A DNA stretch of 64,000 nt from JALOOX01 sp964557955 (GTDB lineage: Bacteria > Desulfobacterota > Syntrophobacteria > Syntrophobacterales > Syntrophobacteraceae), in the NCBI GenBank assembly GCA_964557955.1, contig CAZLCS010000006.1, positions 1 through 64,000 of the forward strand. Direction: 5' to 3'. The position numbers and the translations under genes are program-made. Each line of letters opens with the position of its first letter. Within the stretch, counting starts at the first letter, position 1. Shown here piece after piece: positions 52,679 to 60,127 of this stretch. The notes beneath the pieces were generated by a model. The model had not been told where the DNA came from and searched no databases. It saw nothing but the letters and a program-made list of their open reading frames with translations.

Positions 52679-53512
52679 ATGTGAACTTGCTTCTTCGGTG
52701 ATATTCACGGCAATCTTGACGCACTAAATCGAGTGCTGACGACCATGGACGGCCTCCGGGTCGACCAGATGATTTGTCTGGGGGATCTGGTGGGCTGGCT
52801 TCCCTTCGGAGACCGAACCCTCAAACGGATGCAGTCCCTGAATGTACCAACGGTTGCCGGCAACCATGACTTGCTGGTGGCCGGGGCATTTTCCGACCAC
52901 CCTCATCAGCTGGACCGGATGCAGGCCGGCGCTTACAACGCGGGCCTTCTGTCCACGCTTCCGGGCGCCATCGACTACCTCGCAAACCTGCCCCTCAGTC
53001 TGGAAGGTGCGGACTGGGTTGCGGTGCATCACAGTCCCTTCCACCTCCCCTCTCCGGGTACATCTCCATCGATCGAGCACTTCCATTATCTGGACGAAAA
53101 GGTCCTGGATGAATGCGTCATGGGCTGGCAAAGATATCCCAAGCGTTTGATCTTCAGCGGACACGATCATCTACCCGCCGTCTACGAGCTGTCCCATGAG
53201 GGCGTTCATGAAGGCATTGGGAGGGTGCTGGTCCATCGCCCCTCCAAAGCCCTGACGATAACCCTCCCGATGAGGGAAGGCTCTCGCTATTGAATCAAGG
53301 CGGGCAGTGTCGGCGGCCCCTATCGAGATGTAGTGGCACTGGCCAACGGGGTCCTCTATGACAGCGACGAACAGACGCTCAGCCTGTTTCGAGCTCCTTA
53401 CGCCACCGAACGGCTTCGCAGGGAATTGTCCGAGCACACCTACTGCCGCAACCTGGAGACTCTCAGGAAGTGCGTTGGCCTCTTGGAGCAACGGAGCTCA
53501 ACGAATGCCTGA
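52679..53512 (+). pseudogene. Calcineurin-like metallophosphoesterase interrupted by two TGA codons
   Basis: The frame starting at ATG 52679 (after GAGGAGGAAATG) reads M, TGA, then TCFFGDIHGNLDALNRVL, LGDLVGW, VAGNHD, VHHSPFHLP and SGHDHLP, a complete two-metal phosphoesterase set. A second in-frame TGA (53291-53293) precedes IKAGSVGGPYRD, the expected C-terminal motif, and the frame runs on to 53512. Both TGA positions could be TGG (Trp) mutated to stop, so decay is the simplest reading. Selenocysteine at codon 2 is implausible. A shorter protein from GTG 52733 would lack the first metal motif. Confidence 0.65.
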
Positions 53513-53627
53513 AGAGGTTGACGACCCGTTGCCGCTTGGATGTCGGCCCTCTGCCCAGGAGCCGGGTGCCCGCTGCAGTGAGCTGCGCCAGACATAATGG
53601 ATGGCGAGCACCTTGGAGGGAGGGTAC

Positions 53628-54008
53628 ATGGAGAAGACGTGTCCGTTTTGTGAATGCAAAGTCGTGGTCCTTGAGAATTCCCTTGCCTTCGCGATCTACG
53701 ATTCCTATCCCGTCAACCCCGGCCACCTGCTGGTGATCCCGAAGCGCCATTTTGGCGACTTCTTCGATTCAACCGGGGAAGAACTGGAGGCCGTCCGTGT
53801 ACTGTTGCGGGAGGGACGGCAGCTGCTCGAACGGAAATACTCTCCGAACGGCTATAATGTGGGGGTGAACTGCGGGGTTTCTTCCGGCCAGACCATCATG
53901 CATGTGCACGTGCACCTGATCCCGAGGTACGAAGGCGATGTGGAGGACCCGACAGGCGGAGTCCGCGGGGTCATCCCGGCAAAACAATACTACCCGCCGA
54001 GCAGTTGA
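53628..54008 (+). CDS. HIT-family hydrolase
   Basis: The 126-residue protein has the Cys pair CPFCEC near the N terminus, the substrate region YPVNPGHLLVIPKRH, GYNVGVNCGVSSGQ and the catalytic HVHVHLIPR (H-x-H-x-H-x-x). It hydrolyses nucleotide phosphoramidates or dinucleoside polyphosphates, HINT-like. GGAGGGAGGG precedes ATG 53628. It is distinct from the HIT protein at 33659. Confidence 0.9.
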   Translation: MEKTCPFCECKVVVLENSLAFAIYDSYPVNPGHLLVIPKRHFGDFFDSTGEELEAVRVLLREGRQLLERKYSPNGYNVGVNCGVSSGQTIMHVHVHLIPRYEGDVEDPTGGVRGVIPAKQYYPPSS

Positions 54009-54415
54009 ACACGACAACGAGACTTCGAAGCTCCCTCGCCACAGTGTCGGGGAGGGAGGACCGTTGCAAGCCTGCGCATTGGCAGAAAGTCTCGTTGTCT
54101 TATTAAGTTGCTATGGCTGAGGGGGCATACGGAGGGGATCGGTCTTGGCTGCTCTGAGCCGACCAGCAGTGGTAGATCGTCGTGCCTTACCGCTCCTGGC
54201 ACGTCGATCCGTGCAAGGAATCTACGCTTCCATTCCGCTGCACGGCCCTCTCGCCTGTGGAATCTTTCGTAACGAAGGCTACAGTCTGAACTTGACCGAT
54301 CCTTGGTTCTTAACGTAGCATTGGAACGAGGATTATGAGGCCTCTAGATCTAACGGGGAGCAGTCAGTACCCCAGGCCTGTTCCACGGGTTTTGAGATGG
54401 TGCTCAGTACAGATT
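54009..54415. other. Gene-free stretch before MITE copy 3
   Basis: The 407 bases contain no recognised gene or RNA. One open frame of about 60 codons (about 54125-54317) shows coding-like composition (ALPLLARRSVQGIYAS) but no start or family, so it may be an eroded fragment. Confidence 0.3.
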
Positions 54416-54554
54416 TACACAATACAGTGTCCAACGTTTGAGTCGTCATTCCGGCAGGCTTCAGGCCGGAATGCATAGAAAGCACCTGGACGCCGCCGCA
54501 AGCACCGCCGGCATGACGAACCCAAACGGACGTCTTTTTGTGTTCAGCTGTGCT
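54416..54554. mobile_element. MITE family copy 3
   Basis: The 139-bp element starts AGTACAGATTTACACAATA, contains GTCATTCCGGCAG and GCCGGCATGAC arms and ends TGTTCAGCTGTGCT. The terminal repeats align with copies 1, 2 and 4 with about 25 percent divergence. It ends 18 bases before the ChrB-like gene. Confidence 0.75.
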
Positions 54555-54572
54555 CAGGAAATCAAGAACTTC

Positions 54573-55100
54573 ATGAAATGGTTATTTTTTTCCTACAGCC
54601 TTCCGGCTGAGCCTTCAAAAGCCAGAGTCTACGCCTGGAGGCAGCTGAAGAAGCTCGGTGCGGTCAATCATCAGTCGGTATGGGTCCTTCCCCACTCGCC
54701 CGAACGGGCGCGGTCCCTCGGCAGACTCACTGAGGAAATCGAGAAGTACAAGGGAACGGCCCTGCTCATTGTCGGCACCGTTTTGATGAAGAGCCAGGAG
54801 GATCTTATCGTCGAGGCCTTCACGAACTCACGAAACGAAGAGTACCAGGAAGTCATCGAGAAGTGCGAGGATTTCTTCAGGGAGATCGAAACTGAAATCG
54901 CCCGGCAGAATTTCATCTTTGCCGAAGTCGAGGAGAACGAGGAGGAGCTTGAAAAGCTCAAGCAGTGGCTTCGGAAGATAGAAAAAAGAGACGTCCTCAA
55001 GCCCCCCCTCCGGAAGGAAGCCCTCCATAAGATCAGGCAGTGCGAGAAAATCTTCGACGACTTCACCCGAAGAGTTTACGAGGTCCAGAAGTCACGGTGA
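54573..55100 (+). CDS. ChrB N-terminal-domain-like protein
   Basis: The 175-residue protein begins MKWLFFSYSLPAEPSKARVY, followed by WRQLKKLGAVNHQSVWVLP, the pattern of ChrB-type N-terminal domains found in chromate-resistance regulators. The rest is a long charged helix region (FFREIETEIARQNFIFAEVEENEEELEKLKQWLRKIEKRD). ChrB regulates chrA in other bacteria, but no chrA is nearby. The longer frame upstream runs into MITE copy 3 and is not native; AGGA 14 bases before ATG 54573 is a weak ribosome-binding site. Confidence 0.65.
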   Translation: MKWLFFSYSLPAEPSKARVYAWRQLKKLGAVNHQSVWVLPHSPERARSLGRLTEEIEKYKGTALLIVGTVLMKSQEDLIVEAFTNSRNEEYQEVIEKCEDFFREIETEIARQNFIFAEVEENEEELEKLKQWLRKIEKRDVLKPPLRKEALHKIRQCEKIFDDFTRRVYEVQKSR

Positions 55101-55127
55101 CAGGTGCCATGGCGCCACGTTGGAGCT

Positions 55128-55544
55128 CTACCGCACAACCATGACGGTGCAGTGGGCATAGGTCATGACTCGCTTTGCCACAGACCCCACCATCCACTTC
55201 TGGAGGAGGCTTTCTCCTCGGTGGCCCATCACAATCGCATCTGCCTTTTCCTCGTTCGCCATGCGGACGATCTGCTCCGCCGGGTGACCGACCCTCACCT
55301 GAAACGAGATTTCAACCCCCAGCTTTTCAGCGTCCTCCTTCATGTTCTTGAAGTGCGCCTCGTAATACTCCGTCGCACTCTCCAGCACTGCCTGGAGCTC
55401 GACCGCGACGGGAGGCTCCGGGGGTCTCGCCACCGAGAGGACGATCACTTGGACTCCCAGCCGGGTCGCCAGATCCAGGGCCACATTGTAGGCTCGCTCG
55501 GATTGCCTGGAGCCATCGTACGCGACGAGCAGTTTACTGATCAT
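55128..55544 (-). CDS. uspA: Universal stress protein (second copy)
   Basis: The 138-residue single-domain Usp is closely similar to the product of 49577-49993: identical openings (MISKLLVAYDGS), the shared stretch IVLSVARPPEPPVAVEL, and the signature MGHRGESLLQKWMVGSVAKRV. It keeps the ATP-binding loop, so it should fold and bind nucleotide. ATG 55544 follows AAGGAGGTGG. It overlaps the end of the decayed antiporter gene exactly as the intact pair overlaps. Confidence 0.92.
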   Translation of the reverse strand: MISKLLVAYDGSRQSERAYNVALDLATRLGVQVIVLSVARPPEPPVAVELQAVLESATEYYEAHFKNMKEDAEKLGVEISFQVRVGHPAEQIVRMANEEKADAIVMGHRGESLLQKWMVGSVAKRVMTYAHCTVMVVR

Positions 55545-56011
55545 AAGATCCACCTCCTTCCTCTATTGGATTTGCCTTGCTTCCGGTCATGCCGATCGAT
55601 TTCTTCAATGCAGGCATGATCTTCCGGTACGTCTCGGAGACCCTGGAGGGCTTCTTTTCCAGCGACGGAGCTTCCCCCAGAAGATGCCTCGGCAGGAAGA
55701 AAGCATTGGCGATCAAAGTGGGCACGACGGCGCTTCCTACAACCGTGGCAACTCTCCTTGAAGATGGTCGGGTCAAGCTCGGCCCCGGCGAGAAAAGTCA
55801 GGATGATTGCGCCGGTTCCGGAGAGAAACTTGATCCACGGGTCGTTGGCTCCGAGAACCGCGCTGCCGAGGAGCGCACCGATGACCAGCTGGGCGACCGT
55901 GCCGACGACGATCTCGGAAAGGGCTGTTGCGATGCCGAGCCAGATGGAGAGCAGCGTGGCCAAAAGAGCCATTCCCGGCCAAAGTGTTGCCAGAAGCCAT
56001 GTTTCGGACAT
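55534..56011 (-). pseudogene. Cation:proton antiporter with internal deletion
   Basis: The N-terminal part (LLATLWPGMALLATLLSIWLG, LTFLAGAELDPTIFKES) and the extreme C-terminal part (SAVVPTLIANAFFLPRHLL...SYDQ) of an antiporter like that at 48337-49587 are joined directly. About 770 bases, encoding most transmembrane helices, are missing and the join is out of frame. It is non-functional but still translationally overlaps an intact uspA. Confidence 0.88.
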
Positions 56012-56016
56012 AGTGG

Positions 56017-56139
56017 TCACCCCTTTCGGTTCAGTTGGAACGGCTCCGCTTCTGGGGCAAAGGGCACGGGCGGCGGGATTCGGCGTCGACTTTCCCACGC
56101 CTCCCGTCGAGGGATCTCACCGAACAAACGGATGATCAT
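56017..56139 (-). CDS. Mini-ORF b upstream of the decayed antiporter
   Basis: The 40-codon frame begins MIIRLFGEIPRREAWESRRR and ends five bases before the antiporter start. Its ATG overlaps the stop of mini-ORF a (ATGA). It has no known domain; translation coupling through the leader is suggested only by the overlap. Confidence 0.3.
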   Translation of the reverse strand: MIIRLFGEIPRREAWESRRRIPPPVPFAPEAEPFQLNRKG

Positions 56140-56240
56140 AAAAAAAGCTCCTCCAGGCCCTTGCCCGCAGGAGCTTCCTCTTGATGAGGGAAAAACTCCC
56201 ACCAGGCGTTCCAAGGATTGGTTGGCTTGGTAAGAGTCAT
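56136..56240 (-). CDS. Mini-ORF a, Trp/Phe-rich leader frame
   Basis: The 34-codon frame reads MTLTKPTNPWNAWWEFFPHQ and then a short acidic tail. It overlaps the hairpin at 56145-56176 and is followed with ATGA overlap by mini-ORF b. No ribosome-binding site is evident. It may be a small protein or part of an attenuating leader; both are inference. Confidence 0.3.
   Translation of the reverse strand: MTLTKPTNPWNAWWEFFPHQEEAPAGKGLEELFL
56140..56176 (-). terminator. Terminator-like hairpin in the antiporter leader
   Basis: AAGCTCCT (56145-56152) pairs with AGGAGCTT (56169-56176). On the minus strand the stem is followed by a run of seven T (56146-56140). It lies upstream of the decayed antiporter start, so it could act as an attenuator rather than a gene-end terminator. 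Confidence 0.5.
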
Positions 56241-56745
56241 TAGCCGTGAACGGCGTTTATGGGGTGGACTCCATCACCACACTTCGTTCATCTGCCCATG
56301 GGGATTACTGGTAACACAGTGGACATGCGGGATCAATCGTCTTTTCCCGGCATCTTTGAACTTTTTCGCCCGTCCGCTTCCAGCCCCCGATTGGTCCCCA
56401 TCCGCGTCGTTCTCAGCCTGGCGTCCCGTCCTCCATGCAACCATGCCGATTCAGACCGCGGAGCCACCGAACGATGGCGTGGCCTCATTATCGTGCCTCC
56501 TTGCCGCTCGATTCTCGTGCAATCCCGTATCGCGGTTCCCCCTCGCATTCATGAAGGCGGACAGGCTCCGGCACCTCATGCGGCCCCTGGTTCAATAACG
56601 AATATTTCTGAATGGATGAGTCGTTCAGGCTCGATATAATGTAACAATTGATACATTTCTTCTTGATTGTTCGGATGCTCATACTGTAGCCTGTCTTTCG
56701 CCTCGATACAGCACTCGCAACAACCATTTGAAAGGAGACTACGGC
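56241..56745. other. Spacer before the phosphate permease gene
   Basis: About 505 bases lack a convincing gene. A match to the dispersed sequence GGTGGACTCCATCACC occurs at 56260-56275. Near the right end, TATAAT (56635-56640) merges into the nearly perfect palindrome TGTAACAATTGATACA (56640-56655), a plausible promoter/operator for the permease gene; no good -35 is seen. Confidence 0.4.
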
Positions 56746-57720
56746 ATGGACATGAGCTTATTGACGGTCGGCATGGTGCTGTCCGGTCTGTTTTTCGGCT
56801 GGACCATCGGGTCCCACTATACAGGGGCCACGATGGGCATGGCCTACGGATCGGGAGTGGTCAAGAGTCCTCTCACTGCAACCCTTTTGATTGCTGTCTT
56901 TGTGCTTCTCGGGGCCACTTTCGAAAGTCACAATGTTGTGAAGACCGTTGGAACCGGCATCATCAAGGGCGAAGACATGACACCGCTTGGCGCCATGGTC
57001 ATGATGTTCACCGCAGCTCTCGTCACGGCAGCCAACACCTGGATGAAGTGGCCGGTGTCGACCTCCCAGCTGGCCTGTTTTTCGGTCGTGGGCGCTGCGC
57101 TGGCCATGGGCGCTCCGGTCTTCTGGGGAACCACCATCGTCTTCTTGTGCGTGACCTGGGTTGGAACGCCGATCCTGAGCGGTCTTCTGGGGTACGTCTT
57201 CACTCACTTTACAGACTGGCTCATGAAAGGGCGCTCCGAGACGGCGGACCGGCTGCTCCGACTGGCCTTGCTGATCGCCTGCTGCTATGCAGCCTACACC
57301 CTTGGAGCCAACAACACCGGAAATGCCGTGGGCGTCTTCTACGGGCTCAGGCTGACCACGCCCATGAAGGCAGGCTTTGTGGGCGGCATCGTCATGGCCA
57401 TCGGCGCCCTCACCTGGGGGCGTCCCATCCTTGAAAAGGTCGGAAAAGGAATCGTGCAGCTCGACTTGAACATGGGCGTCGGAGCCAAGGTGGCCCAGAG
57501 CCTGACCGCGCACACGGCGGCGTTTCTCGGCTACCCCACGTCCATGAACCAGGCCCTGATCGGCGGCGTCGCGGGTGCAGGGGGCGCGCGCGGGCTCAAG
57601 ACCATCGACCTCAAGGCGATGAAGGAAATCGTGGTTTCCTGGTTTCTCACCCCCGTCGTCGCGGGCATCGTTTCCTTCGTGCTCTACCACGTATTTTCCT
57701 TCGTGCTCAAAGTCCACTAG
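56746..57720 (+). CDS. Inorganic phosphate permease (PiT family)
   Basis: The 324-residue membrane protein has about ten transmembrane helices with the two PiT signature repeats: TAANTWMKWPVSTSQ near 90-105 and GANNTGNAVGVFYGL, followed by LGYPTSMNQALIGG. PiT proteins co-transport phosphate (or sulfate) with cations. It is shorter than E. coli PitA but close to the shorter PiT branch. ATG 56746 follows AAAGGAG at eight bases. It precedes a tandem Usp gene by 22 bases. Confidence 0.9.
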   Translation: MDMSLLTVGMVLSGLFFGWTIGSHYTGATMGMAYGSGVVKSPLTATLLIAVFVLLGATFESHNVVKTVGTGIIKGEDMTPLGAMVMMFTAALVTAANTWMKWPVSTSQLACFSVVGAALAMGAPVFWGTTIVFLCVTWVGTPILSGLLGYVFTHFTDWLMKGRSETADRLLRLALLIACCYAAYTLGANNTGNAVGVFYGLRLTTPMKAGFVGGIVMAIGALTWGRPILEKVGKGIVQLDLNMGVGAKVAQSLTAHTAAFLGYPTSMNQALIGGVAGAGGARGLKTIDLKAMKEIVVSWFLTPVVAGIVSFVLYHVFSFVLKVH

Positions 57721-57742
57721 CCGCCAGAAAGGAGGGTGTACC

Positions 57743-58675
57743 ATGTTTGAATCCTTGCTTTTTCCAACCAATTTTGAGGAGCTCGCACTCCCCATCCTGC
57801 AAAGCATCAGCTGCCTGAAACGAGCCGGTCTACGGGAGGTCGTACTGCTCCATGTCATCGACACGGGGAGCCTGTACACCGAAGTGGACGGGGGGCTTCC
57901 CATCATGGTCGACACGGTCCGCAAGGCCCTGAGCAGCAGCGTGGATTTGATCCGCGAAACGGCGGCCAAGCAGCTTTCGACCTATGTGGAAACCCTTCGC
58001 GCCGAGGGGATCGAAGCCAAAACGGAAATCGTCACCGGTCCCATTGTCTCGGAGATCCTCCGGGTTGCGGAAGACCACCGCGTATCGCTGATCGTAGCTG
58101 GAAGGCAGAAGCGCGACGTCCTGGGAGAGATCTTTGTGGGGTCTACGACGGACCGGGTGATTCGCAAATCAAAGGTGCCGGTCCTGGTTGCCAAGTACCA
58201 TACGCTGACCCTGGCGGGCAGCGAGGTGCGCGAGCATTACTGCACCGACATGCTCCGAAAGATCCTTTTTCCCACGGATTGGTCCGCGTGCTCCGGGAGG
58301 GCGAAGGACTTGCTCCCCCTCCTGCGCGCAGCGGGGGCTTCGGAGGTGGTCCTTGCCCACGTGATCGAAGATTTTTCCGACTTCGCGGACATCCCGGGGC
58401 ATTTGAGGGATGACGCGCGCATCTCCATGACCAGTCGAGCCCAGGAGGAATTGGAGCCCATGACGCGGGAGCTCCAAACCCACGGCTTCCAGGTCAAGGC
58501 GGTGCTCTTGTACGGGGATCCCTACCGGGAAATCATTCGCACCGCGACGGAAGAAGACGTCTCATTGATCGTCATGGGCTCCCACGGGAAAGGGTTTGTT
58601 CGAGGAATTCTGTGGGGGAATGTTTCCCAGCGGGTGGTCGAATACAGCGAAAAGCCCGTTCTGGTGGTGAAATGA
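57743..58675 (+). CDS. Tandem universal stress protein
   Basis: The 310-residue protein has two Usp domains (about 1-150 and 165-310). The first opens with SLLFPTNFEE and has a degenerate nucleotide signature (AGRQKRDVLGEIFVGSTTDRVI). The second, KILFPTDWSACS, has the intact GSHGKGFVRGILWGNVSQRVV. GGAGGGTG precedes ATG 57743. It is probably co-transcribed with the phosphate permease and could regulate it. Confidence 0.9.
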   Translation: MFESLLFPTNFEELALPILQSISCLKRAGLREVVLLHVIDTGSLYTEVDGGLPIMVDTVRKALSSSVDLIRETAAKQLSTYVETLRAEGIEAKTEIVTGPIVSEILRVAEDHRVSLIVAGRQKRDVLGEIFVGSTTDRVIRKSKVPVLVAKYHTLTLAGSEVREHYCTDMLRKILFPTDWSACSGRAKDLLPLLRAAGASEVVLAHVIEDFSDFADIPGHLRDDARISMTSRAQEELEPMTRELQTHGFQVKAVLLYGDPYREIIRTATEEDVSLIVMGSHGKGFVRGILWGNVSQRVVEYSEKPVLVVK

Positions 58676-58780
58676 CAGAGTCCTGATGGTTCGACCCGAA
58701 GCATAGTGAGGAGTGAGGCAAGGACTCCACACCGGGTCAGAGTGTATGACCAGCAAAGTCTCAAGGCGAAGGAGCAAACA

Positions 58781-59345
58781 ATGGATGCAATCAGCATAGC
58801 CCTTTCCGAAGAGGACCTACGCAGAGCCAACTATCTTCTCAATCGAGGCTTGTGTCTCGAATACATGACTCTGGGCTGGAACGTCGTAGGCTTCGCAATC
58901 ATCATTTGGGCGGGATTGATCGCCGATTCGGTCGCTCTCGTCGGATTCGCCCTGGACTCGCTGGTGGAAATCGGCGCGTCCAGTGTTGTGATCTGGCAAC
59001 TGACCGGAGCTTCCAAGCTAAGGGAGATGCGCGCCTTGCGTCTCATCGGTACAGCCTTCTTTGTCCTGTCGACCTATATCTTGACGCAATCCCTACAGGC
59101 GCTTCTTTCGCAGGCGCACCCGAATCAATCCATAGTGGGCACGGCATGGCTGGCTGCGACATTCATCACGATGTTGCTGTTGGCCTGGGGCAAGGAAATC
59201 ACCGGAAAGCAGCTCGGCAACCAGGTTCTCAGGTCGGAAGCGCGCGTGACCCTAGTGGACGCCTATTTGGCCGGAGCGGTTCTGCTCGGCCTGGTTCTCA
59301 ACGGTCTCCTCGGCTTATGGTGGGCTGACCCGGCCGCCTGTCTCC
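58781..59345 (+). pseudogene. CDF-like cation efflux protein, 3' end lost
   Basis: The frame gives about 188 residues of a CDF-like small cation transporter: a soluble start (SEEDLRRANYLLNRG), then TM segments with GLIADSVALVGFALDSLVEIGAS (the conserved Asp pair) and VDAYLAGAVLLGLVLNGLLGLWWADPAA. Relatives continue with a further 20-30 residues of membrane helix that are missing here. The frame instead runs on without a stop into unrelated sequence and the next gene fragment. GAAGGAG precedes ATG 58781. It may still be expressed as a C-terminally altered protein. Confidence 0.6.
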
Positions 59346-59911
59346 ACGACACGGTCGAAGGGGCAAGAAATCCGGGGGAACCAGGCTGGAAAGACTACAG
59401 GATGGATGAACAGAGCGAGATTTATCGTCTCATCGATGAGCTGGATTCCCTGAAGGCGGGCGAGCATGCCGGAGCACGTCTCATCGCCCATGGGCCAGCG
59501 GCCATCGAGCCCCTGCGCCGATTCTTGAGGGAAGGAAGGCCTCGCAAGCTCGTCCAGCTCGATGGAGGCTTCGTGGGAAACCGCTCCATAGCCTTTCATG
59601 TGCTTTGTGGCGAGCTCCTCCAGGGCAATGTCCGCGAAGGTGATGGAGGTGAGCGCTGCTCGAAGAGCGCCGACATGCGGATGGGGTCCCGCTATTTCCA
59701 AATTGTCCAGGATCTTGAGCATCAAGCCCCTGAATTCGGCGATGCCTTCGAGCAGGGCTGTCTGCTGCTCGGGCGGGATGTCGGGAGAGTAGGGATTGAA
59801 AGGAGTGGAAGACTGCGCAGCTGACAAAACCTGCTCGATATCGGAGAACAGTTTGTCAATGTACCGGAAGGTGCTGAGGAAGTGGTTCTTGTGATTTTCG
59901 CTGAGCTCCAT
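59315..59911 (-). CDS. Helical protein, paralogue of the 61608 gene (3' part replaced)
   Basis: The N-terminal 120 or so residues (ELSENHKNHFLSTFRYIDKLFSDIEQVL through FADIALEELATKHMKGYG) match, position by position, the protein at 61608-62042 (LSENYKRRIGTTLTLLDK; LAEIDAKRLKEYG). Both are all-helical with no known domain. After about residue 122 the frame runs antisense through the HEAT fragment and CDF remnant, so the native C terminus is gone. ATG 59911 is favoured by homology. It is the last gene of the 59-62 kb minus-strand set. Confidence 0.5.
   Translation of the reverse strand: MELSENHKNHFLSTFRYIDKLFSDIEQVLSAAQSSTPFNPYSPDIPPEQQTALLEGIAEFRGLMLKILDNLEIAGPHPHVGALRAALTSITFADIALEELATKHMKGYGAVSHEASIELDELARPSFPQESAQGLDGRWPMGDETCSGMLARLQGIQLIDETINLALFIHPVVFPAWFPRISCPFDRVVETGGRVSPP
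59401..59545 (+). pseudogene. HEAT-like protein N-terminal fragment
   Basis: The ATG 59401 frame (after GGAAAG) gives MDEQSEIYRLIDELDSLKAG followed by ARLIAHGPAAIEPLRRFLREGRP, a HEAT/armadillo-type repeat start. Homology stops near 59545, where the sequence becomes antisense to the next gene. The frame is continuous with the CDF-like remnant upstream. It is a broken gene or the start of a fusion. Confidence 0.4.
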
Positions 59912-59978
59912 CACTGCCGTCACCCCGAATTACTGGAAGGCCTGCCGTTCATCCCGCCGAGGGAAGGCTTGGATGCTT

Positions 59979-60127
59979 ATTACAGTTTCACAGAAGAGTA
60001 TGTCCGTTTTCACCTCGTCATGCCGGCAGTCTCTTGGCCGGCATCCAGTTTCTTTTTTGGATTCCGGCTTGAGAACCGCCGGAATGACGACCCAAGTATT
60101 GGACACTCAGGTGTGTGGAGATGTACT
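59979..60127. mobile_element. MITE family copy 4
   Basis: The 149-bp element has termini ATTACAGTTTCACAGAA and TGTGTGGAGATGTACT with interior TCATGCCGGCAG and GCCGGAATGACG arms (the same palindromes in swapped arrangement). It separates the Cys-module gene from the helical-protein gene. Its terminal TTAG supplies the TAA stop of the Cys-module gene. Confidence 0.75.

Noticed and set aside
53291..53293. Selenocysteine reading of the second TGA in the phosphoesterase
   Set aside because: No convincing SECIS hairpin follows, a Trp codon fits the site, and the first TGA at codon 2 cannot be Sec, so decay is simpler.
56758..57969. 403-codon open frame opposite the phosphate permease and Usp genes
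   Set aside because: Antisense to two well-supported genes, His/Gly-rich with no recognisable motif.
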